From contig NZ_QLMC01000004.1 of assembly GCF_003259745.1 (NCBI RefSeq), positions 779,433 through 843,432 of the forward strand: DNA of 64,000 nt, given 5' to 3'. Source of the stretch: Larkinella arboricola (GTDB lineage Bacteria; Bacteroidota; Bacteroidia; Cytophagales; Spirosomataceae). How positions within the stretch are numbered: the first letter of the stretch is position 1; each line of letters opens with the position of its first letter. The position numbers and the translations under genes were made by a program. The notes under the pieces are model-generated. The model searched no databases. It was not told the origin of the DNA and saw only the letters and a list, made by a program, of their open reading frames with translations. Of this stretch, positions 1-8,131 are shown piece by piece.

Positions 1-211
1 GTTCTTCATAATTGATGGCGTGGATGGCTTTCGGTTTGGCCGCCGTTTTGGTGGTGGCGGTGGGGCGCCAGTTGCCGGCAACCGGTTCGTCTTTTGTCAC
101 CACTTCCTCCACAAAGGTATTCCACTCACCACAAGCCGGGCAGCGACCCAGCCATTTGGGAGCCTGATTACCGCAATTCTGACAGAAAAATGTTGTTTTT
201 GTTTTTGCCAT
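1..211 (-). CDS. radA: DNA repair protein RadA, N-terminal part (runs off the window)
   Basis: RadA (Sms) is a RecA-like ATPase that processes recombination intermediates by branch migration. Only the first 70 codons are in the window. The reading begins MAKTKTTFFCQNCGNQAPKW and shows the family's N-terminal C4 zinc finger, CQNC (residues 10-13) paired with CPAC. The tract after it (GEWNTFVEE) is also typical of RadA. The start is the ATG read leftward from 211. The KNRFG and Walker motifs lie outside the window. The neighbour to the right is divergent, so the 212-413 gap should hold promoters for both. The identification is firm despite the truncation. Confidence 0.93.
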   Translation of the reverse strand, partial: MAKTKTTFFCQNCGNQAPKWLGRCPACGEWNTFVEEVVTKDEPVAGNWRPTATTKTAAKPKAIHAINYEE

Positions 212-413
212 TAAACCTTTGGTTACAATCGCGCTTCTAAGCAGCGTGCCGTAAAAGAATAGGGGTAAATTGTCCGTGGAGTGTCCTATCCAAAAACCGA
301 TTCTGCAAAGAAAGCGAGGTGCTCATAAACTAACAATATACTAAAAAAAGCCGGTCTTTCATAGCATTATCGCCAGCGATCTCGTTAATCATTCATTCTA
401 ACTTCTCTTCCAA

Positions 414-1106
414 ATGAAAAAACTCCTGTTGCTCGGTCTGGTCCTGTGCCTGCCCGTATTAACGTTTGCACAATTCAGTATCGGTGTGAAAGGCGGGGTG
501 AACCTATCGCAGTTTACGATGGGGGAATTTGTGAAAACCCGTTTAAATGCAAATGGTACTCCGCAGGTCAGCGTGAGCGGTCGGACCATCCGCGACAACC
601 TGAAAGAAAGTTTCGATAGCCGGACGGGCTGGGCCTACGGTATTTACACCCGGTTTGGAAAAAATATTTACCTGCAACCTGAATTGCTGGTATCGTCGAA
701 AGGCGGTTCGTTCGAGATTGTCCGCGACATCGACGGGCAGCCAACCTCCGAAACCGTTACCATTAACACCACCAATTTTGACGTACCGATTCTGCTGGGC
801 CTGAAAGGCGGCCCCATCCGGGTTGTGGCCGGTCCCATCGTTTCTTTTCGGATCAGTGATGATCAGTCGCTGCGCGACGCCTTGCAGGATTATACGTCCG
901 GCAGTTTGAATAACGCGCTGGCCAAAGCGACGTACGGCTATCAGGTTGGTGTTGGCCTGGATCTGGGTCGGCTGGGCATTGATGTCCGGCGGGAAGGCGG
1001 TTTGTCCAACGTGTCGGCGGTAGATCTGGGCACCGAGGGTAATTCCGAGCGGTTTAGCCAGAAGCTCAAATCCTGGCAGGTGACGCTGGCCCTGCGCTTG
1101 TTTTAA
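414..1106 (+). CDS. PorT-like outer-membrane beta-barrel protein, copy 1
   Basis: Predicted 230-aa outer-membrane barrel of the porin/PorT family common in Bacteroidota. A cleavable signal peptide is visible (MKKLLLLGLVLCLPVLTFAQ). The mature part starts FSIGVKGGVNLSQF, the usual first strand of this family. Alternating aromatic/glycine strands follow, including IYLQPELLVSSKGG and YGYQVGVGLDLGRLGIDVR, and the protein ends with a terminal strand finishing in F (LALRLF). It is a paralogue of the next gene: both share the order signal peptide, KxGxNxSQ, RFG(K/R)..LQPE(L/V)LVSSKGG. The substrate or role cannot be read from sequence. A clear rho-independent terminator follows, so the two copies are probably separate transcription units. 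Confidence 0.85.
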   Translation: MKKLLLLGLVLCLPVLTFAQFSIGVKGGVNLSQFTMGEFVKTRLNANGTPQVSVSGRTIRDNLKESFDSRTGWAYGIYTRFGKNIYLQPELLVSSKGGSFEIVRDIDGQPTSETVTINTTNFDVPILLGLKGGPIRVVAGPIVSFRISDDQSLRDALQDYTSGSLNNALAKATYGYQVGVGLDLGRLGIDVRREGGLSNVSAVDLGTEGNSERFSQKLKSWQVTLALRLF

Positions 1107-1124
1107 ACGTAAGACGCGAACACT

Positions 1125-1160
1125 GCCGCCCGGTTTTGAACGAAGCCGGGCGGCTTTTTT
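1125..1160 (+). terminator. Rho-independent terminator after barrel copy 1
   Basis: A perfect 9-bp GC stem, GCCGCCCGG (1125-1133) with CCGGGCGGC (1146-1154), is followed directly by six T residues. It sits 19 bases after the stop codon of the first PorT-like gene. Confidence 0.9.
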
Positions 1161-1261
1161 ATGGGGAAAAGCGTAGAAATACCGTTCGCACAGTTCCTGA
1201 CTTTCCGTGCCGGTCTTTCTGCTAACTTGCTCCTCAATTTTTACATTTAACAACAATACGA

Positions 1262-1942
1262 ATGAAACGACTGTTAGTGCTGCTGCTCCTGCTGCCGGGG
1301 TTGACCTATGCCCAGGGCAAATTTCTCACCGTTGGTCTGAAAGTAGGGGCCAACTTCTCGCAACTCAAAACCCTCGAAATGCAAACGCCCCGGCTCACGG
1401 CGGGGGGCATCCCGGTCCTGTCGGGTGGTCAGATTGTCTACGATTTTTTCCGGAATAACGACAGCCGGACGACGGGCATCGTGGGGGGCGCTTTTTTCCG
1501 GTTTGGCCGCAAGCTCTTCCTGCAACCCGAGGTCCTGGTGTCGTCGAAAGGTGGCAAATTCGACCTGATCCAAACCGGTTTAACAACTCAATCCGTGAAT
1601 GTGAAATTTACCACCTTCGATGTGCCGGTCCTGGTAGGGTTCAAGCTCGGGCCGCTGCGCCTGAATGCGGGGCCGCTGATGTCATTGACAATTTCGGAGG
1701 ATAAGGGCCTGAAAGATTCTTTTAACCAGTATACCAGCCAGCCCATTGAGGAGACGTTTAAACAGGCGGTATTCGGGTATCAGGCCGGAGCGGGGTTGAA
1801 TCTGGGCGGCTTTGAACTTGATCTGCGGTACGAGGGGAATCTGTCGGATTTGTCGCAGATCGGCATTAAAACGTCTAGCAGCGACGCCCGGTTTTCGACC
1901 AAAGCCTCCCTCTGGCAATTGACGGCGGGTTTTGCTTTTTAA
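1262..1942 (+). CDS. PorT-like outer-membrane beta-barrel protein, copy 2
   Basis: Predicted 226-aa outer-membrane barrel, a tandem paralogue of the gene at 414. It has a signal peptide (MKRLLVLLLLLPGLTYAQG). The mature protein starts with a GLKVGANFSQL strand, contains FGRKLFLQPEVLVSSKGGKFD, and ends in a final strand with terminal phenylalanine (LTAGFAF). The strand pattern and spacing match copy 1 closely while the loops differ, consistent with duplication followed by loop divergence. A TAACTTG box lies about 25 bases upstream and could be a -7 element. Function beyond barrel formation is not evident. Confidence 0.85.
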   Translation: MKRLLVLLLLLPGLTYAQGKFLTVGLKVGANFSQLKTLEMQTPRLTAGGIPVLSGGQIVYDFFRNNDSRTTGIVGGAFFRFGRKLFLQPEVLVSSKGGKFDLIQTGLTTQSVNVKFTTFDVPVLVGFKLGPLRLNAGPLMSLTISEDKGLKDSFNQYTSQPIEETFKQAVFGYQAGAGLNLGGFELDLRYEGNLSDLSQIGIKTSSSDARFSTKASLWQLTAGFAF

Positions 1943-1949
1943 ATAAATA

Positions 1950-1981
1950 GGGTCGCCAGCGGTTTTATGCGTTGGCGGCCC
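1950..1981 (+). terminator. Hairpin after barrel copy 2 (no clear T-tract)
   Basis: The arms 1950-1961 and 1970-1981 pair over 12 positions with two G-T pairs. No T-run follows, so it may be a weak terminator or an mRNA 3'-end stabiliser. Confidence 0.45.
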
Positions 1982-1991
1982 TTGACTCCAT

Positions 1992-2038
1992 AAAAAAAAC
2001 ATGCCGTTGTCCCGTCCCTCAAGGGAGCCGACAACGGC
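1992..2038 (-). terminator. Rho-independent terminator of the leftward LytTR gene
   Basis: Read on the minus strand, GCCGTTGTC (2038-2030) pairs with GACAACGGC (2011-2003). An inner GGCTCCC/GGGACGG pairing extends the stem, and it is followed by ATG and then a run of eight T residues. It lies 55 bases past the stop of the LytTR gene. Confidence 0.85.
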
Positions 2039-2092
2039 TGTTCTGCTCAACTAACCCAAAATAAACCGTATAAGTAAAACCGTAGTAATCGA

Positions 2093-2506
2093 TTAATTGA
2101 AAAGCGACTGCATGAAGACGTTAAGCCGCTGGCTGATTTCCTTCATCCGGCGCCGGGAGATCGTTACTTCCTGGCCGTCGGTAAGGCGAACAATCCGTTC
2201 CGTTGCGAAAACACTGAACTGCACGTAAGCCAGGTTGATGATCGTGGATTTATGAATCCGCAGAAACATCGACTGATCAAGCATGGTTTCGAAAGCCTTC
2301 AGCGTTTTTGAAACCAGGTAACGTTTTTTATCGCGCGTCGTGATAAACGTATAGTTGCCTTCTCCGTGCAGACTGACTATATCATCGACCGAGATCATGA
2401 TGTTGCGGTTGAGGTATGGCAGCGCGATGCGGTTGGCGTTGCGCTGGTACATCCGGGGAAACAACGGTTGTAATGTCGAAGAGGAAGGATAAGCTAACGT
2501 TTCCAT
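2093..2506 (-). CDS. Stand-alone LytTR-family DNA-binding regulator 1
   Basis: 137-aa protein made almost only of a LytTR DNA-binding domain, the beta-rich domain usually attached to a receiver in AgrA/LytR-type regulators. The domain spans about residues 30-125 and has the family's typical tract: ISVDDIVSLHGEGNYTFI, then KRYLVSKTLKAFE, FLRIHKSTIINLAYV, and a final ISRRRMKEISQRL. No receiver or membrane segment is present, so input must come from another protein or from expression level. A second LytTR-only gene on the same strand lies just upstream and is likely a paralogue. Targets are unknown. Confidence 0.88.
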   Translation of the reverse strand: METLAYPSSSTLQPLFPRMYQRNANRIALPYLNRNIMISVDDIVSLHGEGNYTFITTRDKKRYLVSKTLKAFETMLDQSMFLRIHKSTIINLAYVQFSVFATERIVRLTDGQEVTISRRRMKEISQRLNVFMQSLFN

Positions 2507-2778
2507 AGCGAATGGCGATTAGAGTTTTGTTTCTGTTACTTGTTGTTACTGACATGACAAAACTACTTTAATTCGCCGTTCGATAATAAAGAAGGCTTGA
2601 CTTTGAGTGGCTTACTATTAAGGTTAAGCGACTGAAAATCAAGCCTTTATGATGTTACTGATTGGTGTACTTCCCGTATATCTCCTCGACCGATTACGTA
2701 TTTCTACGTGGTGGGTGCACCCGTAAACTACACGGTACGATACGGGTTATATCAGGGTTACAATGGATACGGATTACC

Positions 2779-3210
2779 TTAATGAACGGTGCTGGGCAGG
2801 AAGTTGCGGATGCGATCCACAAAGTTCTGCGCCCGGCGACGCGAAATCTTTACTTGTTGCCCATCATTCAATTCCAGTTCGCCCTCTTTTTTTACATAGA
2901 ACCGGCGTACATAGCAAAGGTTTACGATGCATGATTTGTGAACCCGCACGAAGGCTTCACCATCCAACAAGTCTTCGTACTCTTTCAGCGTACGGGATAC
3001 GAGCATGCGAGTGCCATCTTTCAGAAAGAAATTCGTGTAATTACCTGAACCTTCCAGCCGGACAATTTCTTCCAATGAAATAGTTCTTTTGCGATCGTAA
3101 AAAGGGATGAGCAGTTTCGGAGAAATTGGGGAGGTGGACTTTTTTTCCACACTTTTGGGGAATTTTGTGGACACTTGGTCAAAAACGTTTTCCTTCAGGA
3201 TGGATTCCAT
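2779..3210 (-). CDS. Stand-alone LytTR-family DNA-binding regulator 2
   Basis: About 143 aa, a second LytTR-only protein. The core reads RTISLEEIVRLEGSGNYTNF, then RMLVSRTLKEYEDLL, FVRVHKSCIVNLCYV and KISRRRAQNFVDRI, closely parallel to the gene at 2093. The start was placed at ATG 3210 (MESILKENVF); the frame stays open to a TTG at 3237, but that lacks support. About 270 bases separate it from the other copy, so each may have its own promoter. The Ser/Lys-rich N-terminal tail (residues 10-35) differs from copy 1. It is divergent from pheS. No sensor gene is adjacent. Confidence 0.87.
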   Translation of the reverse strand: MESILKENVFDQVSTKFPKSVEKKSTSPISPKLLIPFYDRKRTISLEEIVRLEGSGNYTNFFLKDGTRMLVSRTLKEYEDLLDGEAFVRVHKSCIVNLCYVRRFYVKKEGELELNDGQQVKISRRRAQNFVDRIRNFLPSTVH

Positions 3211-3363
3211 AATAGATCGAGTAAGATAGTGTAACAATGGATACTGTTGATTGTGAACAGGTTAGTTTTTGAGGAGCGGCTTTTTCAGGCTGGATGCCAC
3301 TTAACCTGTCGTCATTACCGTGCCCAACAACCGTACCGCTGAGTAAATCGGGGCGTCAAAATG

Positions 3364-3399
3364 TTTGTTTTACCGGAGCCCGGAATTTGGTTATCTTTG
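3364..3399 (+). promoter_or_regulatory. Putative Bacteroidota sigma-A promoter of pheS
   Basis: A perfect -7 box, TATCTTTG (3392-3399, consensus TAnnTTTG), lies 27 bases before ATG 3427. A TTTG at 3364-3367 could be the -33 element, but the 24-base spacing is slightly long. Confidence 0.55.
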
Positions 3400-3426
3400 C
3401 GGTGAGCTGGATTGATGACAATACGT

Positions 3427-4479
3427 ATGCTGGATAGAGTCAAAGAAATTTATCAGGAGATTGAACACTGTGAAATTCAATCTAAAGATCAGTTGGAGCA
3501 GTTCCGACTACGGTATATAGGGCGCAAGGGCATTATTACGGATCTGTTTGAACAATTGAAGCAGGTGCCGCAGGAAGACCGCCGGGCCGTGGGCCAGGAG
3601 TTGAATTCACTGAAGGACTTTGCCCAACTGCGGTTTAAAGAATCCAGTACGTCGCTGGAAAACAGCCAGACGGAAGACGTTAAGCCGCCGGTTGATCTGA
3701 CGCTGCCCGTTGTGCCGAATCTATACGGCGCACAGCACCCGCTTAATGTGGTTCGGCAACAGATTATCGACATTTTCGGCCGGATCGGTTTTAGTGTCGC
3801 CGATGGACCCGAAATTGAAACCGACTGGTATAATTTCGGCGCGTTGAACTTCCCAGATAACCACCCCGCCCGCGATATGCAGGATACGTTTTTCGTAGAA
3901 AAGAAAAGCGAAGGGGCACCGGCGGATCTGCTGCTGCGGACGCACACCTCCAATGTGCAGATTCGGCTGATGGAGCATCAGAAAAATAACACCGCTTTCC
4001 GGCCTATCCGGTCCATTATGCCGGGCAGAGTGTATCGAAACGAAGCCATTTCGGCCCGGGCTCACTGTATGTTTCACCAGGTCGAAGGCTTATACATAGA
4101 TAAAAACGTCGGTTTTAAAGACCTGAAGGATACGCTTTATCACTTCGTGAAGGAGATGTTTGCCAAGGATGTGAAGATTCGTTTCCGGCCGTCGTACTTT
4201 CCGTTTACCGAACCAAGCGCCGAAATCGATATTTCCTGTCAGATCTGCCACGGCAAGGGTTGCAATATCTGTAAATACAGCGGCTGGGTTGAAATTGGCG
4301 GTTCCGGCATGGTGGATCCTAATGTGTTGATAAACTGCGGTATTGACTCCGAAACGTATACCGGTTATGCTTTTGGGATGGGCGTTGAACGCATTACGCA
4401 GCTTCGCTACGGTGTTAATGATTTGCGGTTGTATACCGAAAATGATGTTCGGTTTCTTCGGCAGTTTCAGGGAGCGTAA
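3427..4479 (+). CDS. pheS: Phenylalanine-tRNA ligase alpha subunit
   Basis: PheS is the catalytic alpha chain of the (alpha-beta)2 enzyme that charges tRNA-Phe. The protein is about 350 aa, normal for the family. An N-terminal coiled-coil tRNA-binding arm (about residues 1-95) precedes the class II core. Motif 2 is visible as GRVYRNEAISARAHCMFHQ and motif 3 as FGMGVERITQLRYGVNDLR. The CQICHGKGCNICKYSGWVEI tract is typical of Bacteroidota PheS. The frame is open back to TTG 3412 and ATG 3415, but ATG 3427 (MLDRVKEIYQE) fits the family N-terminus and the promoter box best. pheT is not adjacent, which is common in this phylum. Confidence 0.96.
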   Translation: MLDRVKEIYQEIEHCEIQSKDQLEQFRLRYIGRKGIITDLFEQLKQVPQEDRRAVGQELNSLKDFAQLRFKESSTSLENSQTEDVKPPVDLTLPVVPNLYGAQHPLNVVRQQIIDIFGRIGFSVADGPEIETDWYNFGALNFPDNHPARDMQDTFFVEKKSEGAPADLLLRTHTSNVQIRLMEHQKNNTAFRPIRSIMPGRVYRNEAISARAHCMFHQVEGLYIDKNVGFKDLKDTLYHFVKEMFAKDVKIRFRPSYFPFTEPSAEIDISCQICHGKGCNICKYSGWVEIGGSGMVDPNVLINCGIDSETYTGYAFGMGVERITQLRYGVNDLRLYTENDVRFLRQFQGA

Positions 4480-4695
4480 TACAACGAAGGAAGAGGACAT
4501 TACTAGCAAAAAAGAAGTAGATTTAATCAGTCATTCGGTTTCCCCTATTTCTTTTTTTTGTCTATAATTTATCCCTGATTTTGACTAGCCGCTTTGCACT
4601 TCTTTTTTTTGTCTAACTTTATCACTTGTATTGTACCCCTCAACGTTGCGTTTGCGGATGTGGTGATTAGATAGTCCTCATGCAATATCGTCTTT

Positions 4696-5961
4696 ATGAA
4701 TTTATTAATTGAATTAAAAGAAAACCTAACCGATACAGTTGTTTCCCGTGCGGCTTACTACGTGGACGAACATCCGGAAAAAACCCGGATTGCTCTGGAA
4801 GGACTCGTTCATACGGTCATTGCTGGTCTGATGAAACGGACAACCACTGAAATTGGGGTTAATCAATTATATAATTCGATTCAAAAAGGGAAATTTGACG
4901 GCACATTGGTCAATTCATTTCCTGAATTGCTCCGCGATACGGAGCAGACCAATCGGCTGGTCGAATCGGGCAGTAACAGCATTAGTCATTTGCTGCCAGC
5001 CATGAAAAGCGCCATTGGACTCGCCATCTCCGGATATGCCAACATTAAAAACTCGGCCGCCATCACGCTGCTGGGCCTGGTAACGCCCCTGGTATTGGGA
5101 ACGCTCAACCGGCTGGTGGTGGATAATAAGCTGGATGCCGACGCCCTGGCGATCGTTCTGGCCGATCAGCGCGATTACCTGATTGACACAACGCCCGAAA
5201 AACTGCTCGACCGGATTGCGGAAGGTCTAAACATTCAGCAACTGCTGACCACTGGTATTCAGCCTGCCAAGCGGACGGCTTATGTCGAGCGCGCACCCGT
5301 CCAGGAGCGCCCGCGGTATGTGGCCGAAGCGGAGGAAGAAGGCAACGGTTCGCTGGTCAAATGGGGTGTGGGTGCGCTGGTGCTGGTAGCACTGGCCGGC
5401 GCTGGTTATTACATCTGGAACAATACGCAGTCGTATTCATCGGCTGCCGAAGAAGAAGTCATGTCCACCGAATTTGTGGATTCAACGGCCACCAGCCCGG
5501 CCAATACCACTAAGTCGGCGGCCCCCGCCCGGCCTGATTCGGCTGCGCTGATCACCTCGGCTGCCAAAACGTCAACAACGGCCCTGGCGGCTTATGTAAC
5601 GAATCTACAGGCCCCGGCCGGACGAAGTTTCCGAATTCCCGCGCTGGATTTCGAACCGGGTACCGATCAGTTAAAACCAGCCGGACTGGCCACCGTTACC
5701 GAACTGGCTACCTTGCTGAAAACCAATCCGACCATGCAGATTCGCCTGGTTGGTTACGCCAACGACGCCGTGCCGCCGGTAACCAATAAGGTTCTGTCCA
5801 TCAAGCGGGTGCAGGCCATCAAGACCGGATTGGTCAGGGCCGGTATTAATTATCTGCGGGTAGATGCCATCGGTCTTGGTACGGGCGTCAGACCCGGCGA
5901 CACAACGGCTGTGGGCAAAACACCGTTAAAGCAGATCGACGTGAAAGTCGTTACAAAGTAA
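4696..5961 (+). CDS. DUF937-OmpA membrane protein
   Basis: 421-aa inner-membrane protein with two domains. Residues 1-175 resemble DUF937 (helical; MNLLIELKENLTDTVVSRAA, then a TTTEIGVNQLYNSIQKGKFDG tract). One transmembrane segment lies at about 220-242 (WGVGALVLVALAGAGYYIW). An Ala/Thr/Ser-rich linker (about 250-300) follows, then a C-terminal OmpA/MotB-like peptidoglycan-binding domain (about 310-421; IPALDFEPGTDQLKPAG, then IRLVGYAND, and SIKRVQAIKTGLVRAGI). The topology implies a cytoplasmic DUF937 domain tethered through the periplasm to the cell wall. No signal peptide is seen. The role of DUF937 is unknown. It stands alone between pheS and the SDR gene. Confidence 0.82.
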   Translation: MNLLIELKENLTDTVVSRAAYYVDEHPEKTRIALEGLVHTVIAGLMKRTTTEIGVNQLYNSIQKGKFDGTLVNSFPELLRDTEQTNRLVESGSNSISHLLPAMKSAIGLAISGYANIKNSAAITLLGLVTPLVLGTLNRLVVDNKLDADALAIVLADQRDYLIDTTPEKLLDRIAEGLNIQQLLTTGIQPAKRTAYVERAPVQERPRYVAEAEEEGNGSLVKWGVGALVLVALAGAGYYIWNNTQSYSSAAEEEVMSTEFVDSTATSPANTTKSAAPARPDSAALITSAAKTSTTALAAYVTNLQAPAGRSFRIPALDFEPGTDQLKPAGLATVTELATLLKTNPTMQIRLVGYANDAVPPVTNKVLSIKRVQAIKTGLVRAGINYLRVDAIGLGTGVRPGDTTAVGKTPLKQIDVKVVTK

Positions 5962-6178
5962 AAGCCAGAAAAGATAGTAGGGTAAAGGAGGTAGCCCGGA
6001 GGTGAGGTAACAGCATGTTGGCCTGACTTTCGGGCTGTCTCTTTTTTGTCCTGTTCGACCGCCCACACACAAAGATTTTTCCAACATCTGCCGATTTTGG
6101 TTGTTAGCAGACAGTGGGCAGGCAAGCCGTCGAGACGCTTCCTGTCTGTTTGTTTAATTGACTAATCAACGTTACGGT

Positions 6179-7156
6179 ATGGAAGCACAAACGGCAAAAA
6201 CGGCCTTGGTTACCGGCGCTACAAGCGGTATCGGTCGTGAACTGGCAAACTTGTTTGCGAAAGATGGGTACAACCTGGTGTTGGTCGCACGCAGCAGCGA
6301 TGGTCTGAAGGAAATCGCTGGTGAATACGAACAGCAGTTTGGAATTACAGTAACCTCCATCGCCAAAGATCTGGCCGATCCGAAAGCACCGGAAGAAATT
6401 TACGACGAAACGCAGCGGAACGGTATTCGCGTCGATGTGCTGGTCAACAACGCCGGGATGGGTGAGTACGGTATGTTTGCGAACGAAACCGACTTGCAAA
6501 AGGAGTTGAGCATTATTCAGATCAACGCTACGTCGCTGGTTCACCTCACGAAGCTGTATCTGAAAGATATGGTGCAACGTAATGACGGCAAGGTGTTGAT
6601 GCTGGCATCCGTCGCGTCGGTGGCACCCCACCCGCTTATGGCGGTTTACGGAGCGACCAAATCCTTCATCCTGTCGTTCACCGAGGCTTTGCAGAACGAG
6701 CTGAAAGATACCAACGTCACCCTGACAGCCCTGATGCCGGGTCCGACCAATACCGACTTTTTTGCCAAAGCCGGAGCCGAAGGAACGCGTGTTCACCAGA
6801 TAGCGCAGACAACCGAGGCCGCTAAGGTAGCGCAGGATGGCTACAACGCGCTGATGAAGGGGAAGGAAAAGATTGTATCCGGATTGATGAATAAAGCCCA
6901 GGTTGCGATGGCGCACGTGTTGCCCGACGAAATGGTGACCGGTTCGATGCGAAAGCAACTGGAACGCCCGAATGAATCCGAAGAGCAGGACCATTCGATG
7001 CTTATCACGGCCATTGCGGTCGGGGTGGTAGCGGCAACCACGCTGCTGTGGGCGTTTGGGACAATGGAAAACGGTTGGAAAGGCGAGGCCGCCAAAGTTC
7101 GGCGGAAGGCCAAATCGACGGGCGAGTCTCTGTTTGGTAAATTGTCCTTAAATTAA
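6179..7156 (+). CDS. SDR-family short-chain dehydrogenase with C-terminal membrane anchor
   Basis: About 325 aa, a classical SDR oxidoreductase using NAD(P)(H). The cofactor motif TGATSGIG is at residues 12-19, NNAG at about 90-93, and the catalytic Ser-Tyr-Lys set at Ser144, Tyr157 and Lys161 (LMAVYGATKSF). A hydrophobic stretch near residue 280 (MLITAIAVGVVAATTLLWAF) suggests a C-terminal membrane anchor, unusual for soluble SDRs. The start is taken as ATG 6179 (MEAQTAKTALVTG); the frame runs back to a TTG at 6158. The substrate is not predictable. The next gene, 38 bases downstream on the same strand, encodes a membrane protein and is probably co-transcribed. Confidence 0.88.
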   Translation: MEAQTAKTALVTGATSGIGRELANLFAKDGYNLVLVARSSDGLKEIAGEYEQQFGITVTSIAKDLADPKAPEEIYDETQRNGIRVDVLVNNAGMGEYGMFANETDLQKELSIIQINATSLVHLTKLYLKDMVQRNDGKVLMLASVASVAPHPLMAVYGATKSFILSFTEALQNELKDTNVTLTALMPGPTNTDFFAKAGAEGTRVHQIAQTTEAAKVAQDGYNALMKGKEKIVSGLMNKAQVAMAHVLPDEMVTGSMRKQLERPNESEEQDHSMLITAIAVGVVAATTLLWAFGTMENGWKGEAAKVRRKAKSTGESLFGKLSLN

Positions 7157-7194
7157 TTTTCCTGTCAGGAATTCATAGACTTAACTAATTCAGG

Positions 7195-8094
7195 ATGAAA
7201 AATTCCTTGTTTTGGCGTATCGGAACAGCAGCCCTGGTCGTGGGCAGTATTGTTTATACGGCAACGGCGAATTTCAGGAAAAGAAAGAACGAGGAGCAAA
7301 GTGATAATGTATCGCCCGAATACCGGCGGGTCTTTGATGCTAACCCGATTGTGCCGGATGGCTGGACGTTTGGTACGGTTTGGTCAACGATTTATACCGG
7401 AACAACGGCCTACGCCATTCACCAGGCACTACCTTCGCAGCAAAGTAACCCGCGTTATCAAAACGCTTTGCCCTGGCTGGCCATCAGTTATGTGCTGAAT
7501 GCTGCTTTTGGCCGACTTTTTTCCGACCCACGTCGGGAGAGCATGATTGGTTCCGATCTGGTGACGAAAGCGAGCCTGCCCGCAGCCCTGGCGCTGCACC
7601 AGCAACTGGAAATCGGCAAAACCACCGTCGGAAGTCCGGAACGATACCTTCGGATACCGTTCAGCCTGTATGCCGGTTGGCTCACGACGGCTTCGGTAGT
7701 GGGTACGCCGAACTTACTGCTGAACCTGAAGCTCTGGAAGCCGGAGCCGCGTCGGGATACGCCGATCTTTGTCGGGGTGCTGGGAGCCACAACGGGAGTG
7801 GCTTATGCGGTGGCCCGACGGCTTAACGATCCGTATTATATGCTGCCGTTTGTGGCCGGTTTTGCCGGAATCGCGACGAAGCAATACGGTAAAAATAACG
7901 CCGTTGCCCTGACGGCGGCTGTCTGTTCGCTGGCGGTTAGTGGTATGCTGATTAGATGGTTGCCGAAGGGGGAGTTTGAACCTGTGGAGCGCGAAACCGA
8001 GGAGGTGGACCCTGATGCGGAAGCCGAAGACTATGGGTGGGAACACGAAAGCCCGAATCGTGACGTGGAGTCGTATTCCTACACGTCAATCTGA
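7195..8094 (+). CDS. TspO/MBR-like (tryptophan-rich sensory protein-like) membrane protein
   Basis: 299-aa multi-pass membrane protein with about six hydrophobic segments. The first is at residues 8-25. Two tracts recall the extended TspO/MBR-related family: an early PDGWTFGTVWSTIYTGTTAY and a later RIPFSLYAGWLTTASVVG. The C-terminal 40 residues are acidic and probably cytoplasmic (EPVERETEEVDPDAEAEDY). It follows the membrane-anchored SDR by 38 bases, which suggests a joint role at the membrane, perhaps in handling a lipid or tetrapyrrole-like compound; that link is inference. Family assignment is by motif memory, so moderate. Confidence 0.6.
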   Translation: MKNSLFWRIGTAALVVGSIVYTATANFRKRKNEEQSDNVSPEYRRVFDANPIVPDGWTFGTVWSTIYTGTTAYAIHQALPSQQSNPRYQNALPWLAISYVLNAAFGRLFSDPRRESMIGSDLVTKASLPAALALHQQLEIGKTTVGSPERYLRIPFSLYAGWLTTASVVGTPNLLLNLKLWKPEPRRDTPIFVGVLGATTGVAYAVARRLNDPYYMLPFVAGFAGIATKQYGKNNAVALTAAVCSLAVSGMLIRWLPKGEFEPVERETEEVDPDAEAEDYGWEHESPNRDVESYSYTSI

Positions 8095-8096
8095 TC

Positions 8097-8131
8097 GCCG
8101 GGGGCCGATGACATCAGGCCCCCGGCTTTTT
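8097..8131 (+). terminator. Rho-independent terminator after the SDR/TspO-like pair
   Basis: GCCGGGGGCC (8097-8106) pairs with GGCCCCCGGC (8117-8126) over a 10-base loop and is followed by five T residues. It overlaps the stop codon of the convergent lipoprotein gene by two bases. Confidence 0.9.
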
